Shown here: positions 1 to 9,400 of the stretch, in pieces
Layout of the letters: every line of letters starts with the position of its first letter
Numbering within the stretch: the stretch's first letter is position 1
DNA from: CAZAMB01 sp964501365
GTDB taxonomy: Bacteria; Planctomycetota; Phycisphaerae; UBA1845
Length of the DNA: 64,000 nucleotides
Direction of reading: 5' to 3'
Assembly: GCA_964501365.1 (NCBI GenBank)
Contig: CAZCST010000020.1
Span: 186,001 to 250,000 of the forward strand
Made by a program: the position numbers and the translations under genes
Notes under the pieces: generated by a model
Seen by the model: the letters and a program-made list of their open reading frames with translations, nothing else
Database searches by the model: none
Told to the model about the DNA's origin: nothing

Positions 1-2
1 CG

Positions 3-680
3 GATGCGTCGCGCGTCGCCGGCTTTCAGACCTGGAAAAAACTCGGGCGCTTCGTCCGCAAAGGCGAGCGCGGAATCATGATTTTCGCGCCTTGTCCGTT
101 CCATCGGGAAGCAACCAACGAAGCCGGCGAGTCCGAATCGGTCAACGGCATTTTCTTCAAGGCCGTTCACGTCTTCGACCTGGCGCAGACCGACGGGAAG
201 GAATTGCCCGACGTGGATTGCCCGATTGTCGATAGCGACGCATCGGCACTCTTGAATAGCCTGGAGCGCGTCGCCTTGAAGCGCGGCATTTCGGTCAAGT
301 TTGAAGCGCTGGAAGGAAAAGGCTTCGGATACGCGACGGACAAAGGCGCTTCCATCGTCATCGATAACACGCATCCAACAGGCCAACAGGCAAAGACTTT
401 CGCCCATGAATTGGCGCACTGCGCTTTGCATTTCGGGAAACCCGACGGCGCAACGACCCTGACGCGCAATCTCGCCGAATTGGAAGCCGAATCTATCGCT
501 TACGTCGTTTGCCAACACTTCGGCCTGGATACAACCATTCGGTCATCGGCCTACATCGCATTGTGGCAAGGCGACTCCAAAGGCCTACGGGCAAGCCTGG
601 AGCGCATCGCATCGACGGCGCGAACGATCGTTGACGACGTGGAAAGCCTGGAAGCCGTCGCCGAAAGGATGGTGGCCTAA
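3..680 (+). CDS. ArdC-like antirestriction protein with zincin domain (5' end outside window)
   Basis: The frame is open from the first bases of the window, so the gene starts to the left. The first visible residues (WKKLGRFVRKGERGI) match the end of the ArdC-type single-strand DNA-binding domain found in plasmid and integrative-element antirestriction proteins. The C-terminal part has a metallopeptidase motif HELAH (codons at about 405-419) followed by a conserved-looking glutamate-rich helix (LAELEAES), as in ImmA/IrrE and ArdC zincins. ArdC proteins protect incoming DNA from host restriction, and the domain order seen here fits that family. Its stop overlaps the next start by one base (TAATG), so the two are translationally coupled. 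The family call is fairly sure; the exact activity is inferred. Confidence 0.8.
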   Translation, partial: DASRVAGFQTWKKLGRFVRKGERGIMIFAPCPFHREATNEAGESESVNGIFFKAVHVFDLAQTDGKELPDVDCPIVDSDASALLNSLERVALKRGISVKFEALEGKGFGYATDKGASIVIDNTHPTGQQAKTFAHELAHCALHFGKPDGATTLTRNLAELEAESIAYVVCQHFGLDTTIRSSAYIALWQGDSKGLRASLERIASTARTIVDDVESLEAVAERMVA

Positions 681-1363
681 TGCTTAGCGAACGATACAGA
701 CCAAAGACCTGGGAAGGATTCGTAGGGCAAGCCGCCATTGAAGAGATTCAGACCGCTTGTGACGATTCCTGGCTATTTGAAGGATGCGGCGAGCGCTGGC
801 TATTCGAGTCGGATTCCATCGCCGGATGCGGGAAAACGTCGGCGGCCTATGTCACGGCGCGGGCGCTAGGATGCTCGGATTTTGCTATCGAACGCATCGA
901 CTCCAGGTCCGCCACCATCGCCGATTTTCGGGCGCTGGAATCGTCGATGCGTGTTTTCGGATGGGCGGGCAATGGCCGACGATGCTTCATCATCGACGAA
1001 ATCCAGCACTTGAACAAAGATTGCATGCGCATGCTGCTGGGACTTCTGGAGTCGTTGCCGAATCACGTTTTGGTCATCGGCACAACGACAAGCGTAACCT
1101 GGGCGGACGATATTGACGGTCTCTATTCGCGCTGGCGACGGTTTCGGTTTCGCAAGCCGGATGCGAAGGCCGTAGCCGAACACCTGGAGCGCATCGCGCG
1201 GGAACTTTCCCTGTCGATTCCCGATGGTTTTCGGTTTCTTTCCTATGTCCAGGGCAAGTACGACGGGCGCTCCAACGGAAACAATCTGCGCGACCTAATC
1301 GACGGCCTGCCCGATACGTTACGACGGTTCAAAGTGCGCTCGGCGGAAGCCGTAGCGGCCTAA
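680..1363 (+). CDS. Clamp-loader-like AAA+ ATPase (RFC small subunit / DnaX-like)
   Basis: This 227-residue protein opens with RYRPKTWEGFVGQ, the signature start of replication factor C and DnaX clamp-loader ATPases. A Walker A loop (SIAGCGKTS, residues 46-54, lacking the usual first GP) and a Walker B motif (CFIIDE, residues 102-107) are visible, with a sensor-1-like TTTS near residue 137 and an SRW box where clamp loaders have SRC and the arginine finger. It is shorter than cellular DnaX and lacks its C-terminal collar and tau regions. Encoded directly behind an ArdC-like gene, it probably assists replication or maintenance of the mobile element. A role in loading the host sliding clamp is inference. 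Confidence 0.75.
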   Translation: MLSERYRPKTWEGFVGQAAIEEIQTACDDSWLFEGCGERWLFESDSIAGCGKTSAAYVTARALGCSDFAIERIDSRSATIADFRALESSMRVFGWAGNGRRCFIIDEIQHLNKDCMRMLLGLLESLPNHVLVIGTTTSVTWADDIDGLYSRWRRFRFRKPDAKAVAEHLERIARELSLSIPDGFRFLSYVQGKYDGRSNGNNLRDLIDGLPDTLRRFKVRSAEAVAA

Positions 1364-1391
1364 TCAACAAACCATAACGCCGAGCGCTGGC

Positions 1392-1417
1392 GGTGGGTCC
1401 GTTTCGGCGGACCCGCC
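1392..1417. other. GC-rich hairpin between ATPase and recombinase genes
   Basis: Ten bases (1392-1401) pair with 1408-1417 around a six-base loop, with one G-T wobble. There is no T-run after it, so it is not a classical terminator. It sits in the 82-base gap just before the serine recombinase and could be an attenuator or a recombination-site arm. Confidence 0.4.
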
Positions 1418-1445
1418 GTCGGCGTCCGGTCTGGAGATACAAACC

Positions 1446-2144
1446 ATGAAAGCAATTGGATACACACGATGCTCTACGAACGAACAAGCCGATAGCGGCC
1501 TGGGACTCGACGCGCAGTCCGAACGGATCAGAGCATATTGCGTCATGCGCGGCATCGACCTGGCGGACATAATCACCGATGCGGGAGTGTCGGGCGGGAA
1601 GCCATTGGCGACGCGCGAAGGCGGACAGCGATTGCTTGCCGACCTGAAAGACAAGCGCGCCGAAGCCGTCGTCATGCTCAAGTTGGACCGCATGTTTCGC
1701 AATGCTGGCGATTGCCTCACGACGGTAGAGCGCTGGGAGAAAACCGGCGTCGCCTTGCACGTAGTTGACCTGGGCGGGAACGCTATCGACACAACCAGCG
1801 CCGCCGGGCGCTTCATGCTCGTCGTCCTGGCCGGCGCGGCCGAAATGGAACGCAACCTGACCCGCGAACGGACCCGCTCGGCAATGGCCGTGAAACGCGG
1901 GAACGGACAGCGAATAGGTACAATTCCCTATGGGTACGACCTGGCCAGCGACGGCGCGACTCTGGTACGGAACGAAGCCGAACAGGCCGTCATCGCCGAA
2001 ATTCGAGCCCAACGCGCCGGTGGCCAGACACTCGAACAAATCGCCGACGACCTGAGCAGTCGCTCAATACCGACAAAGACCGGAAGATCGGCATACTGGA
2101 CCCATCAAACGATAAGGCGCATACTACAACGCGACACAAGATGA
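1446..2144 (+). CDS. Serine site-specific recombinase (resolvase/invertase family)
   Basis: The protein is 232 residues long. The N-terminal resolvase catalytic domain shows the YTRCSTNEQ motif with the nucleophile at Ser10 and the conserved arginine box DRMFR at residues 81-85. A MERNLTRERT stretch follows, the usual helix E region. After about residue 155 the sequence GTIPYGYDL and the following 70 residues look like the first part of the Recombinase domain of large serine recombinases, but the protein stops where those continue into zinc-ribbon and coiled-coil regions. It is therefore longer than a resolvase and much shorter than a large integrase. It probably performs resolution or inversion for the element; whether it is the integrase is uncertain. 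Confidence 0.88.
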   Translation: MKAIGYTRCSTNEQADSGLGLDAQSERIRAYCVMRGIDLADIITDAGVSGGKPLATREGGQRLLADLKDKRAEAVVMLKLDRMFRNAGDCLTTVERWEKTGVALHVVDLGGNAIDTTSAAGRFMLVVLAGAAEMERNLTRERTRSAMAVKRGNGQRIGTIPYGYDLASDGATLVRNEAEQAVIAEIRAQRAGGQTLEQIADDLSSRSIPTKTGRSAYWTHQTIRRILQRDTR

Positions 2145-2153
2145 CAGTCTTCT

Positions 2154-2666
2154 ATGCCAAACGATAAAGAGAATTTACTTAAGTACGTTTCCGATACGCG
2201 CGCGCATTATTCGCAATACCATAACCACAAGGAAACGAGCGCGTGGGCCGGCGTTGCACTTCATGCTGTAATTTGCGCTCAGATAATTTTTGCTCGTGGC
2301 GACTTTTTTACTCAAGACACCGTACGATGGTGCGCTCTTGCTTTTATTACTCTCTTTTCTTTAATCGTGTTCGCCCACTTGTCGATCCAGCTGAGACTAA
2401 GACACATAGCAGCCAATTACGTTGCAGCACTCATGTTCTTGGGAGCGGAGCGATTGACTAGTGTCGATGATGATTGCACTGCTGAAAAATGGAAAGTCTC
2501 AGAAGCTGGCATCGATGAGAAAAAGTATTTGCCACCCATCGTCTACGGTACGGCAAAAAGAGTAAGCAATGCTCCCCGAACTGGACGACGTTGGTTGGAG
2601 TTTTCAGCCTTCGCGATGGTATTCTTGTGTTACATTACGTCAGCTTTGCGGATTGCGTGCCTATGA
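2154..2666 (+). CDS. Small multi-pass membrane protein, function unknown
   Basis: The 170-residue protein has an N-terminal soluble helix rich in His and Tyr (residues 1-28), two adjacent hydrophobic segments (about 30-50 and 60-82), a charged region and a third hydrophobic segment at the C-terminus (about 148-168). It begins nine bases after the recombinase stop. Its codon choice is visibly more AT-rich than its neighbours, which suggests separate acquisition. The layout of an N-terminal helix followed by a close pair of membrane helices recalls membrane effectors found in defence islands, but I see no diagnostic motif. Function is unknown. Confidence 0.6.
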   Translation: MPNDKENLLKYVSDTRAHYSQYHNHKETSAWAGVALHAVICAQIIFARGDFFTQDTVRWCALAFITLFSLIVFAHLSIQLRLRHIAANYVAALMFLGAERLTSVDDDCTAEKWKVSEAGIDEKKYLPPIVYGTAKRVSNAPRTGRRWLEFSAFAMVFLCYITSALRIACL

Positions 2667-2822
2667 AGGCGTGCAGCTCGCCTGCGCATCTTTTCCTTCC
2701 GTCGCCTAAGACCATCAAGCATCCTCGTATTGGGCACACCGCCGAATCGCATTATACTCTTTTGCACCGACTCGCCAGGGAAGGCAAGACAGTGCAATCC
2801 AAAGACAAATGGGAAGCAGCGA

Positions 2823-5618
2823 ATGGGCAAGAAAAAAGCGTCGCTACCGCGTTCAAAACCCAAAACATCGGCGACAACAACGACGGAGCAATATAAGCAC
2901 CCAACCGCCGAGCTGGTTCTGCGCCCGGACGTGGGGACGCAGGCGCAGTTCAAGAAGAAAAAGCCGCCCAAGACGTACCGCTACGATTCGTCCCTTTCGC
3001 CCGAACTGAATTGGGACGGCAGCCCCGCCCGCGAAATCGGCGAATGGCTTCTGGCTCAGATTGACGAGGCCGCCCGACTGCCCGCGCCGCATCAGTTCCC
3101 CAAGCCCCGCGAACTCAAAGGTAACGACGACAAAACGCTCGCCACCGTCGCCGGCCTGGCCGACGCCGTCGAACAGCTCAAGCGCCTCAGCAAACCTTTC
3201 CTCAACTGGGCCGGCAAAGCCGAGCGCCTCAGCTTCGACGTGCCCACGCTCCCGCTCTTCATCCACGAGCGCCTTTCCACCGCCGCCATCCTCGAAACCC
3301 TCAAAGGCCACAAACGCGACAAGCAGCTCACCATGTTCGACCTCTTCGCCGACCGCGAGCACCCCATCCACGACCAGGTCCTGAGGGCCTACGAGCACAA
3401 GAACGGCTGGGTCAATCGAATGATCCTGGGCGACTCGCTGGTGGTCATGAATTCGCTGCTCAACTACGAAGGCCTGGGCGGTCAGGTGCAGTGCGTCTAC
3501 ATGGACCCACCCTACGGCATTGCTTACGGGTCCAACTTCCAACCCTTTGTTCGTCAGGCGAAACGCGGACTTGTTCAACATAATGACGATGAGTGCATGA
3601 CCCGTGAACCGGAAATGGTTAAGGCATATCGGGACACTTGGGAACTCGGACTACATTCCTATCTGGCATTTCTTCGCGACCGATTGCTAGTTGCTCGTGA
3701 ACTCCTTCATCCAACTGGAAGCTTTTTTCTACAGATCAGCGAGCAAAACGTGCATCACGCGCGCGAGTTGCTGGATGAAGTGTTTGGAGCTGAAAACTTC
3801 GCGTCTTTAGTTGCCTATAGGACTAGAAGTCCTTTAGGAACAAAGGGCCTAGCTAAAGTTTGCGATTATCTTCTTTGGTATCACAAGCAAGCAGCGGTCG
3901 CGAAGCAGCGTGATTTGTTTGCTCCGAAAACAATTGCGGACGATCACTATTTCGACTCTGTCGAACTTGATGATGGCACGCGCCGTCGGATGACAGGTGA
4001 AGAACGATCCGGCAGGATCGAGTTACCCTCCGGTGCGAAAGCCTATGCTGCACAGGCGCTTCAATCATCGGGACGGACGGAAAGTTGCATGTACGAGGTT
4101 GAATTTGACGGAAGGACATTCTTTCCCAGGGGGAACAAGTCGTGGCGAACGCACCCAGAAGGGATGGAAGTACTCAAGAATGAACGCCGAGTCATCGGAT
4201 TCGAGAAGTCCCTACGGTTCGTTCAGTATCTGGATGACTTTCCCTACAAAGAAATCAACAACATGTGGTACGACACGTTTGGAGAGACGGGAAAGACTTA
4301 TGCAGTCCAAACCAATACGGATGTTATCGAGCGCTGTATCCTAATGGCGACTGATCCAGGCGATCTCGTTATCGATCCCACATGCGGAAGCGGAACGACT
4401 GCCTTCGTGGCTGAGCAATGGGGCAGGCGATGGATCACTATGGATACCAGCCGCGTGCCGCTGGCGCTGGCACGGCAGCGGCTGCTGACGGCCACGTTCG
4501 ATTATTACGAACTCAAAGATGATTCTCGTGGCCCCGCCGGGGGACTCGTCTACATGAAAGCCGATGAATCAAGGAATCCGAAATCTATAGGCCCCGGAAT
4601 CGTCCCGCATGTAACTCTTGAGTCCATTGCCAACCAAGAGCCCCCCAAGGAAGAAGTAATTGTTGATCGGCCAGAAAGAAGCAGGAAAATCACGCGCGTG
4701 ACCGGCCCATTCTGCGTCGAGGGCACGATTCCAACGCCGGTGGATTGGGACGATGGAAACGCTGAAACGCCGAAAACCACAAACGCCGAAACCGATGGCG
4801 ACGGGAAATTTGTAGACCGGATGCTGGAGGTGCTGCGCCGAAGTCCGGTGCTCCAGATCGGTGGCGGCAAGAGCGTCACGCTAAAGAACGTCCGCGCCCC
4901 GGCCAAGACGCTCTCATTGTCTGCCGAGGCACAGAGTGATGATAAAGCCGTTGCCATTGTGTTTGGCCCAGAGAATGGCGCGATCAGCGAGAAGCTGGTT
5001 TATGAGGCCGCTCGCGAGGCCAATGCCAAGCAGCATGCCCACCTCTTCGTCATCGGCTTTGCCATCCAGCCCAACGCCCGCAAGCTGATTGAAGACTGCG
5101 AATCAGTAACCGGCATCGCGGCCACCTACGTCCAGGCCACACCGGACCTGGTCATGGGTGACCTGCTCAAGAACATGCGCAGCAGTCAGATTTTCAGCGT
5201 GTGCGGCCTGCCGGAAATCGCCCTGCGCAAGGCATCGGCGAAGTCCATCCAAGCTGTCGGCGGCGACCCAAAGTCGGGAACCTGGTACGAAGTCGAATTA
5301 CTCGGCCTGGACGTATTCGATCCTGTCACTATGCTGCCCGACTCACGCGCCGGTAATGACGTACCCGCCTGGTTCCTGGACACCGATTACAACGGACTGT
5401 GCTTCCATGTCTCACAGGCGTTCTTCCCCCGCACCGGAGCCTGGGACGACCTGAAGCGCTCGCTCAAAGCCGAATTCGACCCGTCGGTCTGGGACCACCT
5501 GGCCGGGGCCGTTAGCGCCCCCTTCGAGGCCGGCAAGCATGGCGAAATCGCCGTAAAGGTCATCGACGACCGTGGTAATGAACTGCTGGTTGTGAAAAAC
5601 TTGAAAGAGACAATGTAG
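2823..5618 (+). CDS. mod: Type III restriction-modification methyltransferase (Mod)
   Basis: Mod subunits methylate adenine and provide sequence recognition for the type III complex. Motif IV DPPY is at residues 228-231 and motif I (DPTCGSGTT) starts near residue 518, the beta-class order in which the target recognition region lies between them. The protein (931 residues) is longer than typical Mod proteins of about 600-700, with an extra C-terminal region of roughly 350 residues. I chose the ATG at 2823 because GGGA lies eight bases upstream and the protein then starts with a basic MGKKKAS tail; the frame also opens at 2730. The segment from about 3540 to 4370, which holds the recognition region, is clearly more AT-rich than the flanks, consistent with domain swapping. 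Confidence 0.9.
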   Translation: MGKKKASLPRSKPKTSATTTTEQYKHPTAELVLRPDVGTQAQFKKKKPPKTYRYDSSLSPELNWDGSPAREIGEWLLAQIDEAARLPAPHQFPKPRELKGNDDKTLATVAGLADAVEQLKRLSKPFLNWAGKAERLSFDVPTLPLFIHERLSTAAILETLKGHKRDKQLTMFDLFADREHPIHDQVLRAYEHKNGWVNRMILGDSLVVMNSLLNYEGLGGQVQCVYMDPPYGIAYGSNFQPFVRQAKRGLVQHNDDECMTREPEMVKAYRDTWELGLHSYLAFLRDRLLVARELLHPTGSFFLQISEQNVHHARELLDEVFGAENFASLVAYRTRSPLGTKGLAKVCDYLLWYHKQAAVAKQRDLFAPKTIADDHYFDSVELDDGTRRRMTGEERSGRIELPSGAKAYAAQALQSSGRTESCMYEVEFDGRTFFPRGNKSWRTHPEGMEVLKNERRVIGFEKSLRFVQYLDDFPYKEINNMWYDTFGETGKTYAVQTNTDVIERCILMATDPGDLVIDPTCGSGTTAFVAEQWGRRWITMDTSRVPLALARQRLLTATFDYYELKDDSRGPAGGLVYMKADESRNPKSIGPGIVPHVTLESIANQEPPKEEVIVDRPERSRKITRVTGPFCVEGTIPTPVDWDDGNAETPKTTNAETDGDGKFVDRMLEVLRRSPVLQIGGGKSVTLKNVRAPAKTLSLSAEAQSDDKAVAIVFGPENGAISEKLVYEAAREANAKQHAHLFVIGFAIQPNARKLIEDCESVTGIAATYVQATPDLVMGDLLKNMRSSQIFSVCGLPEIALRKASAKSIQAVGGDPKSGTWYEVELLGLDVFDPVTMLPDSRAGNDVPAWFLDTDYNGLCFHVSQAFFPRTGAWDDLKRSLKAEFDPSVWDHLAGAVSAPFEAGKHGEIAVKVIDDRGNELLVVKNLKETM

Positions 5619-5643
5619 GCCTGGGGCCTATTAAGGAGTTTTC

Positions 5644-6492
5644 ATGAAGCTGCTGCCTGTGGTATTCGAGGAAAACGAAATTCGTCGTATCTACGACGAA
5701 AAGACCGAAACCTGGTACTTTTCCGTGGTAGACATCATTGGGGTTCTAACCCAGCAGCCGGACTATCAGAAGGCCCGCAATTACTGGAACAAGCTGAAAA
5801 GCAGGCTGAAAACCGAAGGAAGTCAGTCGGTGACAAATTGTCACCGACTCAAACTCACAGCCTCAGACGGTAAAGCCTATCTTACCGATGTGGCCAGCCC
5901 CGAAACCCTGCTTCGCCTCGTTCAAAGCGTCCCCAGCCCCAAGGCCGAGCCCATCAAGTTATGGCTGGCCAAGGTGGGATACGAGCGAATGCAGGAAATG
6001 GCGGACCCTAGTCGGGCAATCGACCGCGCACGCGAAACCTGGCAAAAGGGCGGACGCAGCGAAAAGTGGATTCAACAGCGCATGATGGGTCAGGAGACCC
6101 GCAACAAACTGACGGACTATTGGTCAACCCATGACATTCAGAAGGGCGAGGAGTTCGCCGTCCTTACCAACATCATTCATCAGGAATGGTCCGATCTGAC
6201 AATCAAGGATCACAAGGCACTTAAGGGCCTCAAAACGCAGAACCTCCGGGACCACATGAGCGAGGCGGAACTCATTTTCACGGCACTTGCCGAGCTATCC
6301 ACCCGGCAGATCGCGGAAAGAAGCAACGCCACCGGGATGGATGAGAACAAGGTCGCTGCCAGGTCCGGCGGAAACATCGCCAAAAAGGCCCGATCGGAGT
6401 TGGAACAAAAGACTGGTCAAAAAGTCATCACCGGGCAGAACTATCTGCCTCCGGCCAAAGTCAAAAAACTCGGAAGGCTCGGCAACACGTGA
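5644..6492 (+). CDS. Bro-N / DinD-like protein inside a type III R-M locus
   Basis: The 282-residue protein has an N-terminal Bro-N type DNA-binding region (residues 1-110; FSVVDIIGVLTQ and the region around KLWLAKVGYERM are characteristic). The C-terminal half resembles DinD/antirepressor-like proteins, including LRDHMSEAELIFTALAE and a final GQKVITGQNYLPP. AAGGAG lies about seven bases upstream of the ATG at 5644. It sits between mod (25-base gap) and res (4-base overlap), so it is probably translated as part of the restriction operon. It may control expression of the nuclease subunit or sense DNA damage; this role is inferred from position only. Confidence 0.75.
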   Translation: MKLLPVVFEENEIRRIYDEKTETWYFSVVDIIGVLTQQPDYQKARNYWNKLKSRLKTEGSQSVTNCHRLKLTASDGKAYLTDVASPETLLRLVQSVPSPKAEPIKLWLAKVGYERMQEMADPSRAIDRARETWQKGGRSEKWIQQRMMGQETRNKLTDYWSTHDIQKGEEFAVLTNIIHQEWSDLTIKDHKALKGLKTQNLRDHMSEAELIFTALAELSTRQIAERSNATGMDENKVAARSGGNIAKKARSELEQKTGQKVITGQNYLPPAKVKKLGRLGNT

Positions 6493-9400
6493 GCGACTTC
6501 GAGGTTCCAGATCCGATTATCAACTCTCCCTACGAAAAGCCGGCGGAGTATTGGGACATCAAGGAAGGCGAGCAGCCCAAGCGCCTCAAAGGCCGCCGTC
6601 CAGCCGGATACTTTTACCGCGATCCGAAAGCATCCATTCTCGAAGGTGAACACTCTGCGCGGGGCACCTGGGAAGAATTGAAGCTGGTCAACCGGATTCG
6701 GAAGCAGCTCGATAGCTGGCGCTCGCAGGACTGGCCGGGGGTTACACGGACGACATTGGAACTCCTACAATACTGGCGACGCGAAGGCCGGCAGCATCGA
6801 CTCTTCTTTGCCCAGCTCGAAGCCGCCGAGACGATCATTTTTCTGATCGAAGCCCGCCCCGACTTCCAGCAGGGTATCGAGGTTCCCATCGACGAAATCA
6901 GCGATGAGCGCAAGGCCGAAGGGTATGCCGCGTTTCGACGCTACGCCTGCAAAATGGCGACCGGGGCTGGCAAGACAACAGTCATGGGGATGCTGGCCGC
7001 CTGGAGCATTCTGAATAAGGTCAACGACCGCAGCGACGCGCGATTTTCCGACGTTGTCTTGATTGTATGCCCCAACGTGACCATCCGAAGCCGCCTTGAA
7101 GAACTGAAGCCGGAATACGGAGAAGCCAGCTTGTATCGCACGCGCGACCTGGTCCCACCGCATCTCATGCCGCAGATCGTGCGCGGCCGGGTTCTTACAA
7201 AAAATTGGCACGCGTTTGAGCCGCAAATTCAGCAAGTAGGCGGTGTTTCCGCCAAAGTCGCCAAGGCGGGCCGACCGGTTCGTGTAAAGGAAGCAATCAA
7301 GATCGGCACAAAGACCCAGACGGCGCGTGGATCACGCTACCTGACTCTGGACGAATTTCAGCGACAGGTCGCGACGGGAATGCTGGACGTATTGGAGGAA
7401 GAGCGGGACCGCGAAGGCAATTTGACCAAGGTGAAAGTCGAGTCAACCAAGTACGTAGAAAGCGATACGTCCCTGGTGAATCGCATCCTCGGGCGCGAAG
7501 TCGGCGGCAAGCAGAACATTCTGGTGATGAACGATGAGGCCCACCACGCCTACCGAATTCTCAGGCCAGAACCTGACGAGGATGAAGAAGAGGACGACGA
7601 TGATTTTTTCAAAGAGGCGACAATCTGGATCGACGGCCTGGACCGCATCCAGAAGCTGCGCGGCATCAACTTCTGCGTTGATCTTTCGGCCACCCCATAT
7701 TTCTTGGGGCGCGTCGGCCAGGAGACAAACAAGACATTCCCGTGGGTTATAAGCGATTTCGGTCTGACCGACGCGATCGAATCAGGACTGGTGAAGATTC
7801 CACAGCTCGCCGTCCGCGACACCACCGGCGACGAAATCCCCGGCTACTTCAATATCTGGCACTGGATCATGAAGAAGCTGACACCGGCGGAAAAGGGCGC
7901 GAAAAAAGCCAGCCCCAAACCAGAGGCCATTTTGAAATGGGCACATACGCCGATTGCGATGCTGGCGGGTTATTGGGAAGAAAAGTTTTTGGAGTGGAAA
8001 GAAAAAAACGCGCTCCGTCCGCCAGTGTTCATCATCGTTTGCAAGAACACGAAGATTGCCAAATTGGTGTATGAATGGCTTGGGGAAAATAACCCGCCAC
8101 TAGGCGTGCCCAACTCACACATCGAGGGATTCCTGAATCGAAACGGCGAGCGCGTCACCATCCGCGTGGATTCCAAGGTCGTCCATGAAACTGACAGCGA
8201 TGAGGCCAAGTCCGATGAAAGCCGTTGGATGAGATTCACACTTGATACTGTCGGCAAGACTTCATGGCCGTTGAATCGCCAGGGCAGCCCGATTTACCCG
8301 GAAGGCTTTGAGGAATTGGCCAAGAAGCTGGAGCGGCCAACTTTCCCGCCTGGGCGCGATGTTCGGTGCATCGTCAGCGTCGGGATGCTCACTGAAGGCT
8401 GGGACTGCAATACCGTCACGCACATCATCGGCCTCCGCCCCTTCATGTCGCAACTCCTTTGCGAACAGGTGATCGGGCGCGGCCTGCGCCGCACGAACTA
8501 CGACGTGGGAGAAAACGGTCTATTGTCCGAGGAAGTCGCCAAAGTTCTCGGCGTGCCCTTCGAGATCGTTCCATTCAAGGAATCGAAGACAGGCGGCAGC
8601 GACCCGAAACCGAAGAAGCACCACGTTCACGCCGTCCCGGAGAAGTGCCAGTTCGAGATTCGATTTCCACGGGTCGAGGGCTATCAGCAGGCAATCCGCA
8701 ACCGCATCGCCGTCAACTGGTCGTCGATGCCGACTCTGCCCGTTGATCCCGGCAAAATCCCGCCTGAAGTTCAAGTAAAGGCCAGCTTGCCCAACAATCA
8801 GGGTAGATCGAGTCTGACGGGACCGGGAAAAATTGAGCAAGTCGATTTGAATCCCTATCGTGTCGGCAATCGCCTGCAAAAGCTGGTTTTCGAGATGGCC
8901 GCCGCGTTGACGCGCGACTACGCCAAGCAGTCTACATGCGAAGCCCCTGCCCAGGTCCTATTCCCGCAAATCGTCCAGATTGTTGATCGCTTCGTCAGGC
9001 AGCACGTCAAGCCGATCCAGCCGGCCCAGGTGCTCGATGCGTTCCTTTCCCCATACTACGGTTGGATCATTGAACGCTTGGTTGCAGAAATTCGCCCCGA
9101 CACCTCGTTGGGCGAGGCCGCCGAACTGCCGCGTTACGAGACCAATCGTGGTCCTGGCTCGACGGTGGAGGTGGATTTCCATACCAGCCGCGATGTCCGC
9201 GAGGTGATACGCAGCCACGTCAACTACGTCGTTGCGGACACGAAAAAATGGGAGCAATCGGCAGCGTACTTCATCGATACCCATCCCAAAGTTGACGCGT
9301 TCGTTAAGAACGCCGGTCTTGGTTTTGCCATTCCCTACCTGCACAACGGCCAAATGCACGATTACGTCCCCGACTTCATCATCCGGCTGAGAGGCGACGG

